From Erinaceus europaeus (taxonomy: Eukaryota; Chordata; Mammalia; Eulipotyphla; Erinaceidae): a stretch of DNA of 64,000 bases. The translations under genes and the position numbers were made by a program. The DNA lies in the NCBI RefSeq assembly GCF_950295315.1, contig NC_080168.1:74689519-74753518 (forward strand), read 5' to 3'. The notes beneath the pieces are model-generated. The model searched no databases. It was not told where the DNA came from and was given only the letters and a program-made list of their open reading frames with translations. This document shows, piece after piece, positions 29,686-39,599 of this stretch. The stretch's first letter is position 1. Each line of letters begins with the position of its first letter.

Positions 29686-30163
29686 TGTTGGGTAGTATGC
29701 CAGCTCCCCCTGGCTTCTGCTTAACCATATGCCTATATAGGGATTGATTTGATCCCATTCAAAGCTTTGGTCTATTTACATAAATCACTTTTACATTTAC
29801 ATAAAGCACCACACTCCCTCCAGGGCATTGGTGGTTTAGTGGTAGAATTCTCACCTCTCCTGGTCACACCCTGATCCTCTCCTTGTCACACCCTGATCTT
29901 CCACCAGTCACTTTTCGCTCCACCCTCTCTATGTCACATCCTGTTTCCACCCTACTTGGAGGTATAAAAACAGCTGCTCTTCTGATTAAAGACACTTGGA
30001 AATTGCTTTCTGGCTCCGAGAGTTCCAGAGTGTATCTCCTGCGAAGTTAGTGTGGCACGAGTTCCTGATCCCTCTCCCACACAGCAGCCTAGATCAGCTC
30101 CAGATGAGTTCTCTCCAACCCAGAGAGTACTAGCTCTAGAAGCACCCTCAGGCTACCCCAGCA
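29686..30163 (+). mobile_element. Solo LTR carrying a tRNA-Gly-like segment
   Basis: It starts TGTTGGGTAGTATGCCAGCT and ends GGCTACCCCAGCA, with TG...CA termini over 478 bp. It is flanked by AGTTTT and AATTTT (6 bp, one change) inside the old L1M. It is homologous to the LTR at 13861-14275 through most of its length: CACATCCTGTTTCCACCCTA, GGTATAAAAACAGCTGCTCT (TATA box) and TTCTGGCTCCGAGAGTTCCA. The exception is 29825-29895, where the tRNA-like segment and a duplicated TCACACCCTGATC replace the usual sequence. No coding sequence. Confidence 0.88.
29825..29856 (+). other. tRNA-Gly(GCC) 5'-half-like segment inside the LTR
   Basis: It reads GCATTGGTGGTTTAGTGGTA followed by GAATTCTCACCT. This equals the first 32 nt of vertebrate tRNA-Gly(GCC) except C-to-T in the D-loop region and G-to-A near the anticodon, the latter at a former CpG. 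Similarity stops at the anticodon, so there is no complete tRNA gene. The related LTRs have GCATTGGT or GCAATGGT here and then diverge, so the first 8 nt are shared by LTR and tRNA. Confidence 0.65.
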
Positions 30164-30250
30164 AATTTTTGTTTTGAGATCAAGATTATGTTAATTGATT
30201 TTGACTGTTCTTAGAGCTTTCCTCTACTTGTTTTCTTCCTTTAAGGTTTG

Positions 30251-30995
30251 ATGACTATTTTTAGCATTTAAGGTTCACATAGAATGTTCTATGTAGATAA
30301 CAGTCTACCTTAATTTTGAATTGTAAGACTTGTTCTCTACTGCTACTTGTACCCTTACTGGAGAGTCCTGGAAGACTCTGAGGCTTTCAGACAAGTGGAG
30401 GGACTAGTATTCCCTGAGGGACAAGTATGTGAGCTCGCTTCTAAATGATACTAGTGTGAAGCAAGGCCAACAGCACACTTGAAATCACCTAGTGAGTCTC
30501 GTTCACTAGCTGATTTTCACGTAGCTACATCTGCCTTGGGACTCGGGACTAGTGCCTGTCATGTCAGAGTGGCTTCTAGTCTCCAAGGCTTTTGGGGTCT
30601 CCTGGTTGCAAGCCTAGTGTTTGTTTCAAAGATAGTTACTATGGCAAGAGATCTTAAAGGTTGGGGACTTAGAGGGGCTGTGTTACTGCTCACTCTCAGA
30701 TGTTGTTCCACATAGTGTTTTATATCTGATGGGTGTCTGTGAGGACAGGAGCCCAGGAACTTCTGCCATTTTGAGCTAGGTTCAGATCCCTGCTCCCTGG
30801 CCGTGTGTGAGGGAGACTGCTCTGCATTTGATGTTCTATTTTGTTTTTGCCTTTCTTGTCATGGGGTGCCAAACCCAAGGACAGGCTGAGTTACCTTCCT
30901 GGATGTTCTCAAATTGATGCCAGCCACTACAGCTGGTGGAAGGCATTAGAATTAGAACCAGAAGCAATCCAGTAGGGTCACTGACTCTCTGCTCA
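30251..30995. other. Intronic, no recognised feature
   Basis: About 745 bases without a SINE body. An ORF of 78 codons (30479-30715) is of random composition. Possibly L1-derived on the left margin. Confidence 0.35.
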
Positions 30996-30999
30996 GGGA

Positions 31000-31412
31000 C
31001 AGGAAGCCTGAGTGATTCTATTCTGACTTCCCTGGGCAGATGACCTCACCTTTCTAGACAAAGATAGTAACAAGCTGGTTGTCTGGATCAAGTGGCAAGG
31101 CATGTCCACTGGGAAGCAATTATAGAAGCCAGAACGCTCACCTTCTACACTCCCCCAACTCCCAAAGAATTTTGGCCCATGCTCCCAGAGGGCTCTGAAC
31201 CCAAATTCCATCAGGACTCAGAGAGAAGAGGAAAAAAAGAAAGGACTCTGATGTAATAATAAATATGTGTAGGTGTGACTTAGAAAGGAAGAGAAGGCAG
31301 GAATATAGAAATAATAGAAAACCCTTGTTTGTGATCTTGGGAGAATTACTGAAGTTTCCAGTGGAGGGACTGGGGACATAGAACTATGGTACTGGGAATG
31401 GTGTTTTCCCAA
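31000..31412 (+). mobile_element. LINE-1 3'UTR, plus
   Basis: TGACTTCCCTGGGCAGATGA, GGGAAGCAATTATAGAAGCC, GAATTTTGGCCCATGCTCCC, GAGAGAAGAGGAAAAAAAGA, GTGACTTAGAAAGGAAGAGA and GACTGGGGACATAGAACTAT match 26020-26260 and 49400-49660. Confidence 0.7.
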
Positions 31413-31752
31413 CCAGCTTTGTACACATTTATATGCTAATCTTAGGTAACTCCACAGGAGCCTGTCATCAAAACAGCCAGTGAATCATGGGAAATGGTGC
31501 TTTTCTGAGTTTCTTTTGATTGGAGACTAGATTTCAAGCACTATCATCAGAAAGCTTATTTACCTAGCAAAGTCCTCACTTGGTAGGACTGACTGATTAG
31601 TCAACTTGTCTAAATATCATTCCTATTTGGGGAAAAAAAAATCAGTGACTGTCTGAGAACTTGGCCTTGAGTGCTCATCTCACCATGTATAATTTACCAG
31701 CCTTTGAGCAAGTCATGTACAATGCATCTGTCTACACGGTTGTGGCAGTGAT

Positions 31753-31896
31753 TTTTTTTCCCCAGCAGGGTTATTACTGGGGCTCAGTGCCTGCATGACT
31801 CCACCACTTGTGAAGTTTCCTTCCTATAAGTGGGGACCAGGGAGCTTAAACCCAGGTCCTTGAGCATGGTAATGTCCATGTCACCACCCAGCCCCA
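31753..31896 (-). mobile_element. tRNA-derived SINE, minus, shortened
   Basis: CAGCAGGGTTATTACTGGGG, CATGACTCCACCACTTGTGA, AGTGGGGACCAGGGAGCTTA and CCATGTCACCACCCAGCCCC. The purine-rich core is deleted. Confidence 0.8.
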
Positions 31897-31899
31897 TGA

Positions 31900-32970
31900 T
31901 CTTCAGTTGAGGAAATGTAACAGGCCTTTTGTGTATAAAGAACCAAATAAATAGCAACCACCATTAACATGAATACTGTATGCCAGATAGAATTATAACT
32001 GCTTTTCAGATATGCAGCTATTTGTTGCAGGTGATAACCCACGAAGACACCGAGGCACGCCGTGAAAGTGGGATTTGAAATTTTCCTGATTAATCAGTTT
32101 GGATAACCAGTTAGCTCTTCCTTAGATTCTGAGCCAGGAAATAATATGGTGGCAATCAGTGTCTTCAGAAATTAACTCTAGTTTGCAGCTGTTGGCAGTG
32201 CAACATCACATTCTGATTTTGCCATAAAAAACTAAAAATGTAGGTCCAAGTGTGTCACATGTACACAACAGATCACCCCAAGTACCTATTCTAGACTGGA
32301 TAAATTCTAGAGCATTTCTTTTAAGGGTGTTTGTAACTCAAGCCAGAAGAAAGGTCAGGGAGAAACTGCTCTCAGGCTTGTTTGATGGTTTTAAAATCTT
32401 TTTTCTACCCTGACATTCTGGCCAAAGCATTTTCACTTTTAAAATACTTTTATTTCCTCTGTTTTGTTCTTTTGTAAAATAGTCTGTCATCACTTACAGT
32501 TCTGCTTTTACAACACTACTGTCCTACCAATAATTTTTTGGTCCTGGAATTATTACAGAAAACAGAGTGCTCTGACCTTCCTTCTGAGGTGAGAGTGAAA
32601 TTAGCCAATTGCCTCACCATTTGTATGGGATGGTCTTTCCAAGGTCCTTCTCTCAGTCTCTGCTGCTTCTCAGCTGGTGAGAATCTAGACTGAAGCCTGT
32701 GCATGGCTTCTTGTATGAAATTCAGTCCTGTCTTCCCTCTCTCACAATGATAATGATAAGAATCCAATTTATGTGGTTAATTCTGTGGGACACATGGAGG
32801 TTAGAAGCTTGTGCCATGTATGCCATCATATTCCTCTTTGTGCCCTGTATCACAGGCTCTAGAAAGTGGGGAAGACTGTCCTAAACATACTCTCATCACC
32901 CCCCTTACTTTTAGTCTTGGTTCCTCCCACCCGTTTTGTTTACATAAGAAAAAAACTAACATTCTTTTTA
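31900..32970. other. Repeat-poor intronic block
   Basis: About 1.07 kb with no repeat identified. An 83-codon minus-strand frame (32516-32767) lacks splice sites in phase with ENOX1. Possible single-copy or conserved non-coding sequence. Confidence 0.4.
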
Positions 32971-32974
32971 GCAA

Positions 32975-33125
32975 GGTCTGACTTGCTAGTTTATTTGTAG
33001 ATAGAAGCAGAGAGTAAGAGAGACCACATCACTGAAGTGCCCTTCACTGCAATAAGGCTAGCCTTGAACTTTGGTTGTACACATGGTAAAGCAATGCACT
33101 ATCCAAAGGAGCTATTTCACTGGTC
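32975..33125 (-). mobile_element. T5-like SINE, minus
   Basis: TTGTAGATAGAAGCAGAGAG, CCTTCACTGCAATAAGGCTA, GCACTATCCAAAGGAGCTAT and TTCACTGGTCC correspond loosely to the T5 complement. Diverged. Confidence 0.45.
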
Positions 33126-33129
33126 CTTG

Positions 33130-33940
33130 ATTTTCTAATTAAAAAGAAACAAAAGATGAGGAGTAAAGACCCCCATACAACCAGAGGCCTGTGTGCTAAT
33201 GCCATAGAGGTAATTTATAAGATCTGCTTGATTTATTTTCTGGCTTGCTGATGCTAGCCTCAGCCTCCTTTCCTGGTCTCTAAGCACATGCATAAATTGT
33301 CACAAGTAGACACAAATCAATTTTATTATGGGAATGGCTGATTCTGTGTCCCATATCAATCAAGCCAGGGGAGCCAAATGAAGAGGGTTCTTGTTTGTGA
33401 TACTAAAAAGACACAGAGCTGCGGGCTCAGAGAAATCAACTGCAAAACCAGATTTTCTTTCAGAGCATGGCATCAGTATATAGATGCCTGGCAATGAAGA
33501 CCTGGGGGGAGGAGAAGTTGCTAGAACATGTGTGACCTCAAGGATACCTCCTGCGAATCACTATTCCTCTTCGTTGGCTCAAATGACTTATTCTAGGTAT
33601 CTTTTGTTTCTCTAGTCCCTAGGATAGAACTGGGTAAGTGAAAACCCATGACTGTCAGACCTCACTGGGTCTCTGGTAACTTGGTCAGTTTCTACCACTC
33701 TGTCATACTGTTCCCAGAGGAGCTGTGCTATCTGGAAAACACATTCATTCCAGGCTGCCAAGGAGGGAGGGAGCACAAAATTATTTACATGCTGTGCTGG
33801 GAAGCACCAGAATAGGTACAATCTTAAAGGTTATTTAGAGGGTGACCTCATGGACAGTGCTGGAAACTTTCATGGACCCACCTGCAGTCTGAGCATGCTT
33901 CCCAATAAGGTTAATTGGAATCACAGGCACTTTAATTGTT
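33130..33940. other. Intronic, no recognised feature
   Basis: About 800 bases, apparently single-copy, with no supported exon. Confidence 0.4.
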
Positions 33941-33944
33941 TCCG

Positions 33945-34035
33945 TAAGTATGTTTTTAGCATGAGACTTTCATGCCTGAGGCTCCAAAGTCCTAGGTTCA
34001 ATCTCTTGTACCACCATAAGCCAGAGCTGAAAAGA
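33945..34035 (+). mobile_element. T3 SINE fragment
   Basis: GCATGAGACTTTCATGCCTG, AGGCTCCAAAGTCCTAGGTT and ACCACCATAAGCCAGAGCTG: the central part of T3 without its 5' end and tail. Confidence 0.75.
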
Positions 34036-34454
34036 CTCAAAGTGTTGGGCCTTTTCATTCACAGCCGTCACATCAACCCTGGTCTTGGCAATAGGGGGCA
34101 GCTGGACACACTTGGAAAACTGAGTTCTAATCCCCTCAAGAGTATATCAACTGAGGAAGGTCAAAGGGATACTTCCTCTCATCTCTAAGACAGGAAAAGT
34201 TCATCTGCTAGTTTTCCCTCCTAAACATACAGAATCCTTCCTGCTTAGGACTGGTGAGTGGGCTTGAAGGGCTTAGGTGGGAGGTCCTATATATGGGCTG
34301 GAAACTGTTTTCACAGTAGCACTGCCTGTTGGTAAGAACGGTCCTGCCCACACACAGGGCATCTCTGTTGACTCAGGAAGTCATCTCACCCCATCCACCC
34401 TTTCTTCCTCAGAGTGATTCTTTCTCACTTAGCACAGAAAATACTGTTTGTTCT

Positions 34455-34648
34455 GTTTGTTTTATTTTTGCTATCAGGGTTATATCACTGGTGCTCAGTG
34501 CCTGCATGACAAATTGACTGCTCCCAGTAGCTTTTTTTTTTTTTTTTTAGTGACAAAGACACCTGCAGGTGGGGACTAAGAGTTCAAACATGGGTCCTTG
34601 CATATGGTAACTTGTGTGCTTTATCAGTTGCACTGACACACAACCCCC
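34455..34648 (-). mobile_element. tRNA-derived SINE, minus
   Basis: GCTATCAGGGTTATATCACT, GTGCTCAGTGCCTGCATGAC, an 18-base T run, ACACCTGCAGGTGGGGACTA, GGGTCCTTGCATATGGTAAC and the weak head complement CACTGACACACAACCCCC. Confidence 0.8.
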
Positions 34649-34649
34649 A

Positions 34650-35998
34650 TGATATGTTTCTGATAAGAGAGCTGACACATTTAGAAGAGGCCATCAAAAA
34701 TGTCATTATGAAGGACAGGAAGACTACTTGATTGGAAACTGGCCTACACAATTTAAGGGGCCATGTGAAATTCATATGCTCCATATCATTTAGATTAATC
34801 ACCACCTCTTGTATTTCCCTTTATCCCTGTGTAGAACTCCTAATAAACACAGTTCCATCACAGGCAGGGTTGAGCCTTTCAACAAAAGCTTTCCACTTGG
34901 GGTTTCCAGAAAGAAAAGGAAATAATGCCAACAATACTAGCAACAATAGGAATCATTTCTTGAGGGCTTATTCCATGCCAAGCACATTGAGGCAAGTGTT
35001 ATTTCATTGAATCTTCCAGGAAAAGGTAGCAGTGAAATTCAAGACTAAGAATACCAGTGAAGGAAAAAACCAGCCCATCAACAAAGCAACACCGCTGTCC
35101 TATCCTTCTCACTTCATCTCTGAACACAGAAGACAATAACAGCATTCTGAACTCTAAGAACCTTATAATCTCGAGAGGCTAAAAAGGCATGAACCTCAGT
35201 GACTAACAAATGCTTTTGTTGCAGAGGATTTCTCTCTGTCAGGAAGCAGAAGACCACTGCAAAGGCCAAGCAGCTGTGGGCCCATGCATTTGCTGTGTGT
35301 TCTGGAAAATCTCTGTATTCTATTTCCCTCACGGAAGGTCATGTAACAAGCTGCTTAGTGGCAGGCCCCTGTGTCCTCCCCAGGCAGAGCTGGTTAATGA
35401 CACCACTTTACTTCCACGGAGGCCCCACTCATTATTCACTGGGATTTGATACACAGATTGAGAGCTTTTTGTTTCTGCTCTTTCAGCACACAAACACTGC
35501 AATGGGCTGAGAGGAAAGCTGATTGAGAATGAGTGACATTTGGATGCTGGTGCAACCCTGAGGGGCACAACTGAGATTAACTCTGCCAGTGTTTGGTTTT
35601 TTTCCACTTAGAAAGTAATGCTGGAAAAAAAACACTACTAATGCAATTTTCTCAAAGTCAGATCAGGTCTCCATGTTATATGAGGTGATTTTTCCTTCTG
35701 CTGTGGTGTCCTAATACAGGCTCCTGTGAGAACAGGGTCTAGGAAAATGCCCCATTAGCTGACCTGATTTCTCCCTTGTTTGGGGAACTCTCAGGCCAAA
35801 TCTCTCAGATGGGTTTTTAAAGTAATTTGGCAGCTGCCGATGGCCACTGTTATTTTAGATAACTGCAGGTGAAAAGACAGCCAGCTGCCCCCAAACTAAA
35901 GTCCTTCAAGGGAAAAATAACAAACTTCTCCGTGCTCTTAACCTCCTGGGGCAGCTCACATGTTAGCAAGACAAGGCCACTTGAGATGGAGAACTTAC
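34650..35998. other. Repeat-poor intronic block next to ENOX1 exon
   Basis: About 1.35 kb downstream of the penultimate coding exon in gene sense, with no SINE, L1 or microsatellite visible. It contains CAGCTG/CAGCTGCC E-box-type hexamers at about 35265, 35830 and 35882 and balanced composition. ORFs up to 103 codons are not in phase with the gene. A candidate for conserved intronic regulatory sequence. Confidence 0.4.
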
Positions 35999-36084
35999 CT
36001 TAGAGTCCAGCTGCTGCATGTATGACCAGAGGTATTCTATGTTGGCTCCAAAGGGATGGACGTGAAGAAATGTTGATATGATGC
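35999..36084 (-). CDS. ENOX1: ENOX1, penultimate coding exon (86 bp)
   Basis: The acceptor TTTTTAATCCAG precedes it and the perfect donor AAG|GTAAGT follows. It completes a split Gly codon (1 nt from the upstream exon plus 2 nt here), then encodes IISTFLHVHPFGANIEYLWS and YMQQLDSK with no stop. The His-Val-His motif in FLHVHPFG corresponds to the motif proposed as a copper-ligand site in the ENOX family, mainly from ENOX2 work, so that assignment is from the literature as I remember it. The region appears highly conserved. Phase leaving the exon is 0, matching the last exon. Confidence 0.95.
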
Positions 36085-36210
36085 CTGGATTAAAAAGACA
36101 ACCATTGGGCATAGTGAGAATTGAGTAAGAGTCTCAGACAATGCTGATCCCAGTGGTGCTTCCGATGGACTGCATTTTGGTCTAATACTCACTGAATATT
36201 TGGTATTTTC

Positions 36211-36213
<3 letters not shown>

Positions 36214-36261
<48 letters not shown>
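36214..36261. repeat. AC dinucleotide microsatellite
   Basis: About 24 perfect AC units just upstream, in gene sense, of an ENOX1 coding exon (about 130 bp from its acceptor). On the transcribed (minus) strand it is a GT/TG array. It abuts the tail side of a minus T3 SINE. Confidence 0.97.
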
Positions 36262-36263
<2 letters not shown>

Positions 36264-36264
36264 T

Positions 36265-36365
36265 TATTTTCTTAAACCACAGCACTGTTCTTCTCTGGCT
36301 AATGTTGGTGCTGGGATTGAACTTTGGAGCCTCAGACATGCAAGTCTTTTCAACAACAGGCCAAG
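36265..36365 (-). mobile_element. T3 SINE, minus
   Basis: CTTAAACCACAGCACTGTTC, TTCTCTGGCTAATGTTGGTG, CTGGGATTGAACTTTGGAGC and CTCAGACATGCAAGTCTTTT are the complement of T3. Confidence 0.75.
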
Positions 36366-36369
36366 CAGT

Positions 36370-37392
36370 AAGTACTCTGTTACCTGGAGCGAAAGTAGAT
36401 AAAAAAGCTAGGCTCTGCAATAATATGCAAGTGAATAAAGGTGCTTCTAAACAATGATTCCTGGAAGCATTTCAACCAGTAATTTTATGCTTGATTTACT
36501 AATATAAAAGTGCAGTTACTGGAAAGATAAAATGATCTTTGTTCCCTCTGTGGACCTTGCGTTATAGAAATGGCTCGTATCATGGCCTCAGATTTTGCTG
36601 CTAATTGTAACTGCTACTTATGGAAAGTACAGTCTCTGTCTCCTGAGTCCCACTGCAGGAACCACAAGTTCTCCCTGAAGCATGTGCTACTGGTCACTGT
36701 TGATGGCTAAGGGGAGCCCCCTCCCCAGCACCCCTATAAGGTACATGGTCTAGGAGTGGGTGGATTCCTGCAGGTTTCTGTCATGCATTCTGCTGACAAA
36801 TGAAAGGCTGGTTGTTGGTGTGGAAGCCCAGTCTCACCTTCCTACCTGTCCTGCTTCTAGGTCCAAAACCAAATATCATGAAAATAAGGAAGTTAGCTCC
36901 TTACACTGTAAGAAATTGTGTTCTGACTTTTTTTTTTTTTCTTTTTTACAGACATTAAGAGGAATTAATTCTGAGGACAGACCCTCTCATTCTGTTTTTA
37001 TTAATGCATATATGCTTGATTGCCAAAGGTCAGACAAGCCCCCCCCCCCCATCAGAATGAATGCTGGAGGAGCATATGGCCTTCACCACATCAACTGCAG
37101 GACAACCTTGGATTCCTTTGGAGTCAGGTTTCCTGTGGTGCTTGGGAATTTTTGGGATGAGAGTCAATTTTTAAAGAGCAATTCTCAGCTCTTCCTTAGG
37201 CTGTAGACATGCTCTAGAAAGGTCTGTCCACAGAGCACTGCTTGTATGAGGTTTCCACTGATTTTTCAGTGAAATGAGCTAGAAGCAATTCATTATACTT
37301 CTCCTTAATGCTAAAGCTGTTTTCCTGAGCTAGAACATCTTTTTGCTAAAATGTCCTTTTATAAAATAAGGTGATAAAAGGTAATAGTTTTG
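36370..37392. other. Intronic, no recognised feature
   Basis: About 1 kb with only a run of 10 C at about 37039 and a T run at about 36929. The 148-codon plus-strand frame at 36760-37206 crosses both homopolymers and is antisense to ENOX1. I treat it as chance. Confidence 0.4.
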
Positions 37393-37470
37393 TGGCCCAG
37401 GAGGTAGCATAGTGGATACAGCATTGACCTTGGGAGCACGAGGTCCTCAGCACTGCTCTGGTTCTCCTCT
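37393..37470 (+). mobile_element. T3-like SINE head
   Basis: GGCCCAGGAGGTAGCATAGT, GGATACAGCATTGACCTTGG and GAGCACGAGGTCCTCAGCAC: a tRNA-like 5' region of a short SINE, truncated distally. Confidence 0.5.
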
Positions 37471-37489
37471 CCATATACAGGTGGACATT

Positions 37490-37755
37490 TATATTTATTG
37501 CCACCATGATGAATCCGTGGCTCCTGGTGGCAAATTTTTCCTTTTTTTTTTTAATTTCTACTTTTATTTTTCTTTGACAAGACAGAGAAATGGAAAAGGA
37601 GAGAAAAATAGACACCTTCTGGTGGGGAACAGGGGCTTGAACCCAGATCCTTTTGTGCATAGTGATTATGTGCCCTTAACCAAGTGCAAATTGGTTTTTG
37701 GTGCAGCCTGGCTTAGACCTGGGGCCTCAGGCATGAAATGCTCTCTCCCCAGCCC
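37490..37755 (-). mobile_element. T2 SINE minus, followed by T3 SINE piece minus
   Basis: GCCACCATGATGAATCCGTG, GACAAGACAGAGAAATGGAA, GGTGGGGAACAGGGGCTTGA and CTTAACCAAGTGCAA form a shortened T2. Then GGCTTAGACCTGGGGCCTCA and GGCATGAAATGCTCTCTCCC form a T3 complement fragment (about 37708-37755). Confidence 0.7.
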
Positions 37756-38015
37756 TGTTTGTACTTAAAAGTTGTACATTTCATTTCTATGCTAATTTTG
37801 TAAGCTTGGTGGCTACCTCTGGGGCTAGAAGTTTGTACAATGAACCTAGTGCTCCTGCTGGCCATTCCCCAAACCTCCTTTTTTTGATTGGACAGACACT
37901 TGAACACATGGTAACATGTATGCTCTGTTCAGGCCCTTGGCAGTTGTTTCTGCATCTGAAATGCTCAAGTCTGCTGAGGTAGCATTGTTAGTAATTCTGT
38001 TACTAATAAGAATTG

Positions 38016-38236
38016 AAGGGGCCAGGTGGTGGCACACCTGGTTGAGCACACATGTTACAGTGTGCAAGGACCCAAGTTCGAGCCTCTGGTCCCCACCTGC
38101 AGGGAGAAAGCTTCATAAGAGGTGAAGCAGTGCTGCAAGTGTCCCTCTGTCTCTCTCCTCTATTACCCCCTTCCCTCTCAATTTCTGACTGTCTCTATCC
38201 AACAAATAAAGACTAAAAAAAAGTTTAAAAAAAAAA
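38016..38236 (+). mobile_element. tRNA-derived SINE, T1, with target-site duplication
   Basis: GGGGCCAGGTGGTGGCACAC, CAAGTTCGAGCCTCTGGTCC, CCCACCTGCAGGGAGAAAGC, AGGTGAAGCAGTGCTGCAAG, TCTCTATCCAACAAATAAAG. Flanks AAGAATTGAA before and AAGAATTGAA after (about 38234-38243). A young-looking copy. Confidence 0.93.
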
Positions 38237-38244
38237 GAATTGAA

Positions 38245-38770
38245 ATACAGGAGCTGGAAGATTAATCTATGCATAAGTAGACTTTAAAGTCTGGATGAAT
38301 AGAGACTACACACTAAGATACAGGATTATTATTTTTTTAGAGGATAGGAGCTGAGGGAGAGCTGTACCCAGCAAAGCAGAGAGAAATGCATATGACTCAG
38401 AGAGGAAATAGCCCTTCAGGGATAACTCCCCACTGGAATCATGCGCAGGCACCATTCTGAAACCCACCCTTAGGAAGTAAGTAGGCCTGGCCCTCTAGAA
38501 CAACATAGGAGGGAGGGTCAGGAAAAATTGGTGGAAATTCTAGAGGGTTCCCAGCATATTTTTCAGTAGGGACTTTGCAGGTCAGAGGATGGCCCAGCAT
38601 ACTCCCAAGTTCTGAAAGGAGAAGCTTTTAGAAACAAAACTTCTATAACAAGCAAGGCTGTCATTCAGAACTGAAGGAGAAATGAAGAGCTCTTAGTTGA
38701 AAGCTAAAAGCTGAAATTTTAAGATATCTAAATATAAAAGAAATGGTAGGTTCACAAGAATGAGGATTAA
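38245..38770. other. Intronic, no recognised feature
   Basis: About 525 bases. It reads somewhat like L1 internal sequence (GAACTGAAGGAGAAATGAAG), but no diagnostic motif was confirmed. Confidence 0.35.
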
Positions 38771-38774
38771 ATGG

Positions 38775-38890
38775 TGAGTAGGGCACAGCAATAAAGCACA
38801 AGGTCCTGGGTTTAACCCCGGATGTTGCATGTGCCAGAGTGATATTCTAGTCCTGTCTTGACAATAAATAAAATCCTTTAAAAGACAAAA
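38775..38890 (+). mobile_element. T3-like SINE
   Basis: GTAGGGCACAGCAATAAAGC, CAAGGTCCTGGGTTTAACCC, ATGTGCCAGAGTGATATTCT and GACAATAAATAAAATCCTTT tail. Closest to 22168-22320. Confidence 0.65.
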
Positions 38891-39364
38891 GTAGCAAAAT
38901 TAAAGAAAATTAAAGCTAATGAGTCAAGGGAATTATAAAACCTAAAGATATGTTAGAAAAGTTAGCCTGAAACCACCATCTTTTTTGGACTTATGAATTA
39001 GAACTTAGCTGGCATAGGTCTGAAGAACAAATAAATTCTTAAAAAACTTGCTTGGCTGCCTTAATGCACTGACAGCATTGACTCATGCATAAATAACACA
39101 GTAGGCTACTTTTTCTTTTTTAGAATTGTTTAAATATTAGTTATAACTTTTCCTCAGGTCCATACAGTGTATAAGATCTCAATAACACCCAATAACTGGA
39201 CCAGTTCTCTCAGAACTAGGTAAGAACTATTCTCCAGTTCATATATATGTCAGTTCATATTTGAACCTTAGAATAACCACAAGCAAAAAGTTGTGATTTA
39301 AACACACCATTAAAGAGGGTCCTTAGACTTCAAGGAACAGAAGTACGAAAATAATTCATATATT

Positions 39365-39595
39365 TTGCCACCAAGATTATCGCTAGCACTCAGTGCCTAC
39401 ACAAATCCACTGTTAGGGAGGGAGAGAGCAGTGCTCTGGTCTCTATCCTTGTTTTATTTCATTTTTTAATTGGATAGACAGCCAGAAATTGAAAAGGAAA
39501 GGGGTGACAGGGAAACACCTTCCCTTTCCAGCAGGGCAGAGAAGGAGCTTGAACCCAACCCCTTGAACATTGTAATGTGTGCTAAACTACAGAGC
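39365..39595 (-). mobile_element. tRNA-derived SINE, minus, diverged
   Basis: TTTGCCACCAAGATTATCGC, CTAGCACTCAGTGCCTACAC, AATTGGATAGACAGCCAGAA, GGAGCTTGAACCCAACCCCT and ACATTGTAATGTGTGCTAAA. It includes a GAGCAGTGCTCTGGTCTCTA insert at about 39426 that looks like T3. Confidence 0.65.
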
Positions 39596-39599
39596 AGCA

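Larger units (their letters stand above)
27880..30250 (-). mobile_element. Old L1M-type LINE-1 3' half, minus, with nested insertions
   Basis: Motifs of ancient mammalian L1 ORF2 and 3' sequence in complement run through it: TTTCTGACTTATTTCACCTA (28000), CACTGCAGCCTCTTTATCTG (28462), ATTTGCATTTCCCTGATGAT (28738), ATATTTATTGAAAAGACTGT (29494), GGTTTATATCTGGACTCTCT (29573) and TTTTGTTTTGAGATCAAGAT (30169). It is interrupted by a young L1 end (28101-28461), a T1 SINE (28876-29005), T5 SINEs and an LTR (29686-30163). The host L1 is thus the oldest element of the cluster. No ORF is intact. Confidence 0.75.
27195..35998 (-). other. ENOX1: ENOX1 last coding intron (about 8.8 kb)
   Basis: It is bounded by the donor AAG|GTAAGT at 35998 and the acceptor CCCTAACAG at 27195, both consensus. 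It holds an old L1M with a young L1, an LTR and SINEs nested in it, an L1 3'UTR, and a largely repeat-poor portion from about 30.2 to 36.0 kb. No alternative exon with a plausible frame was found. Confidence 0.85.

Noticed and set aside
29825..29900. A complete tRNA-Gly gene
   Set aside because: Similarity stops at the anticodon. The 3' half, the T-arm and a T-run terminator are absent.
36760..37206. 148-codon plus-strand ORF
   Set aside because: It crosses T and C homopolymers, is antisense to ENOX1 and has no recognised domain or splice context.
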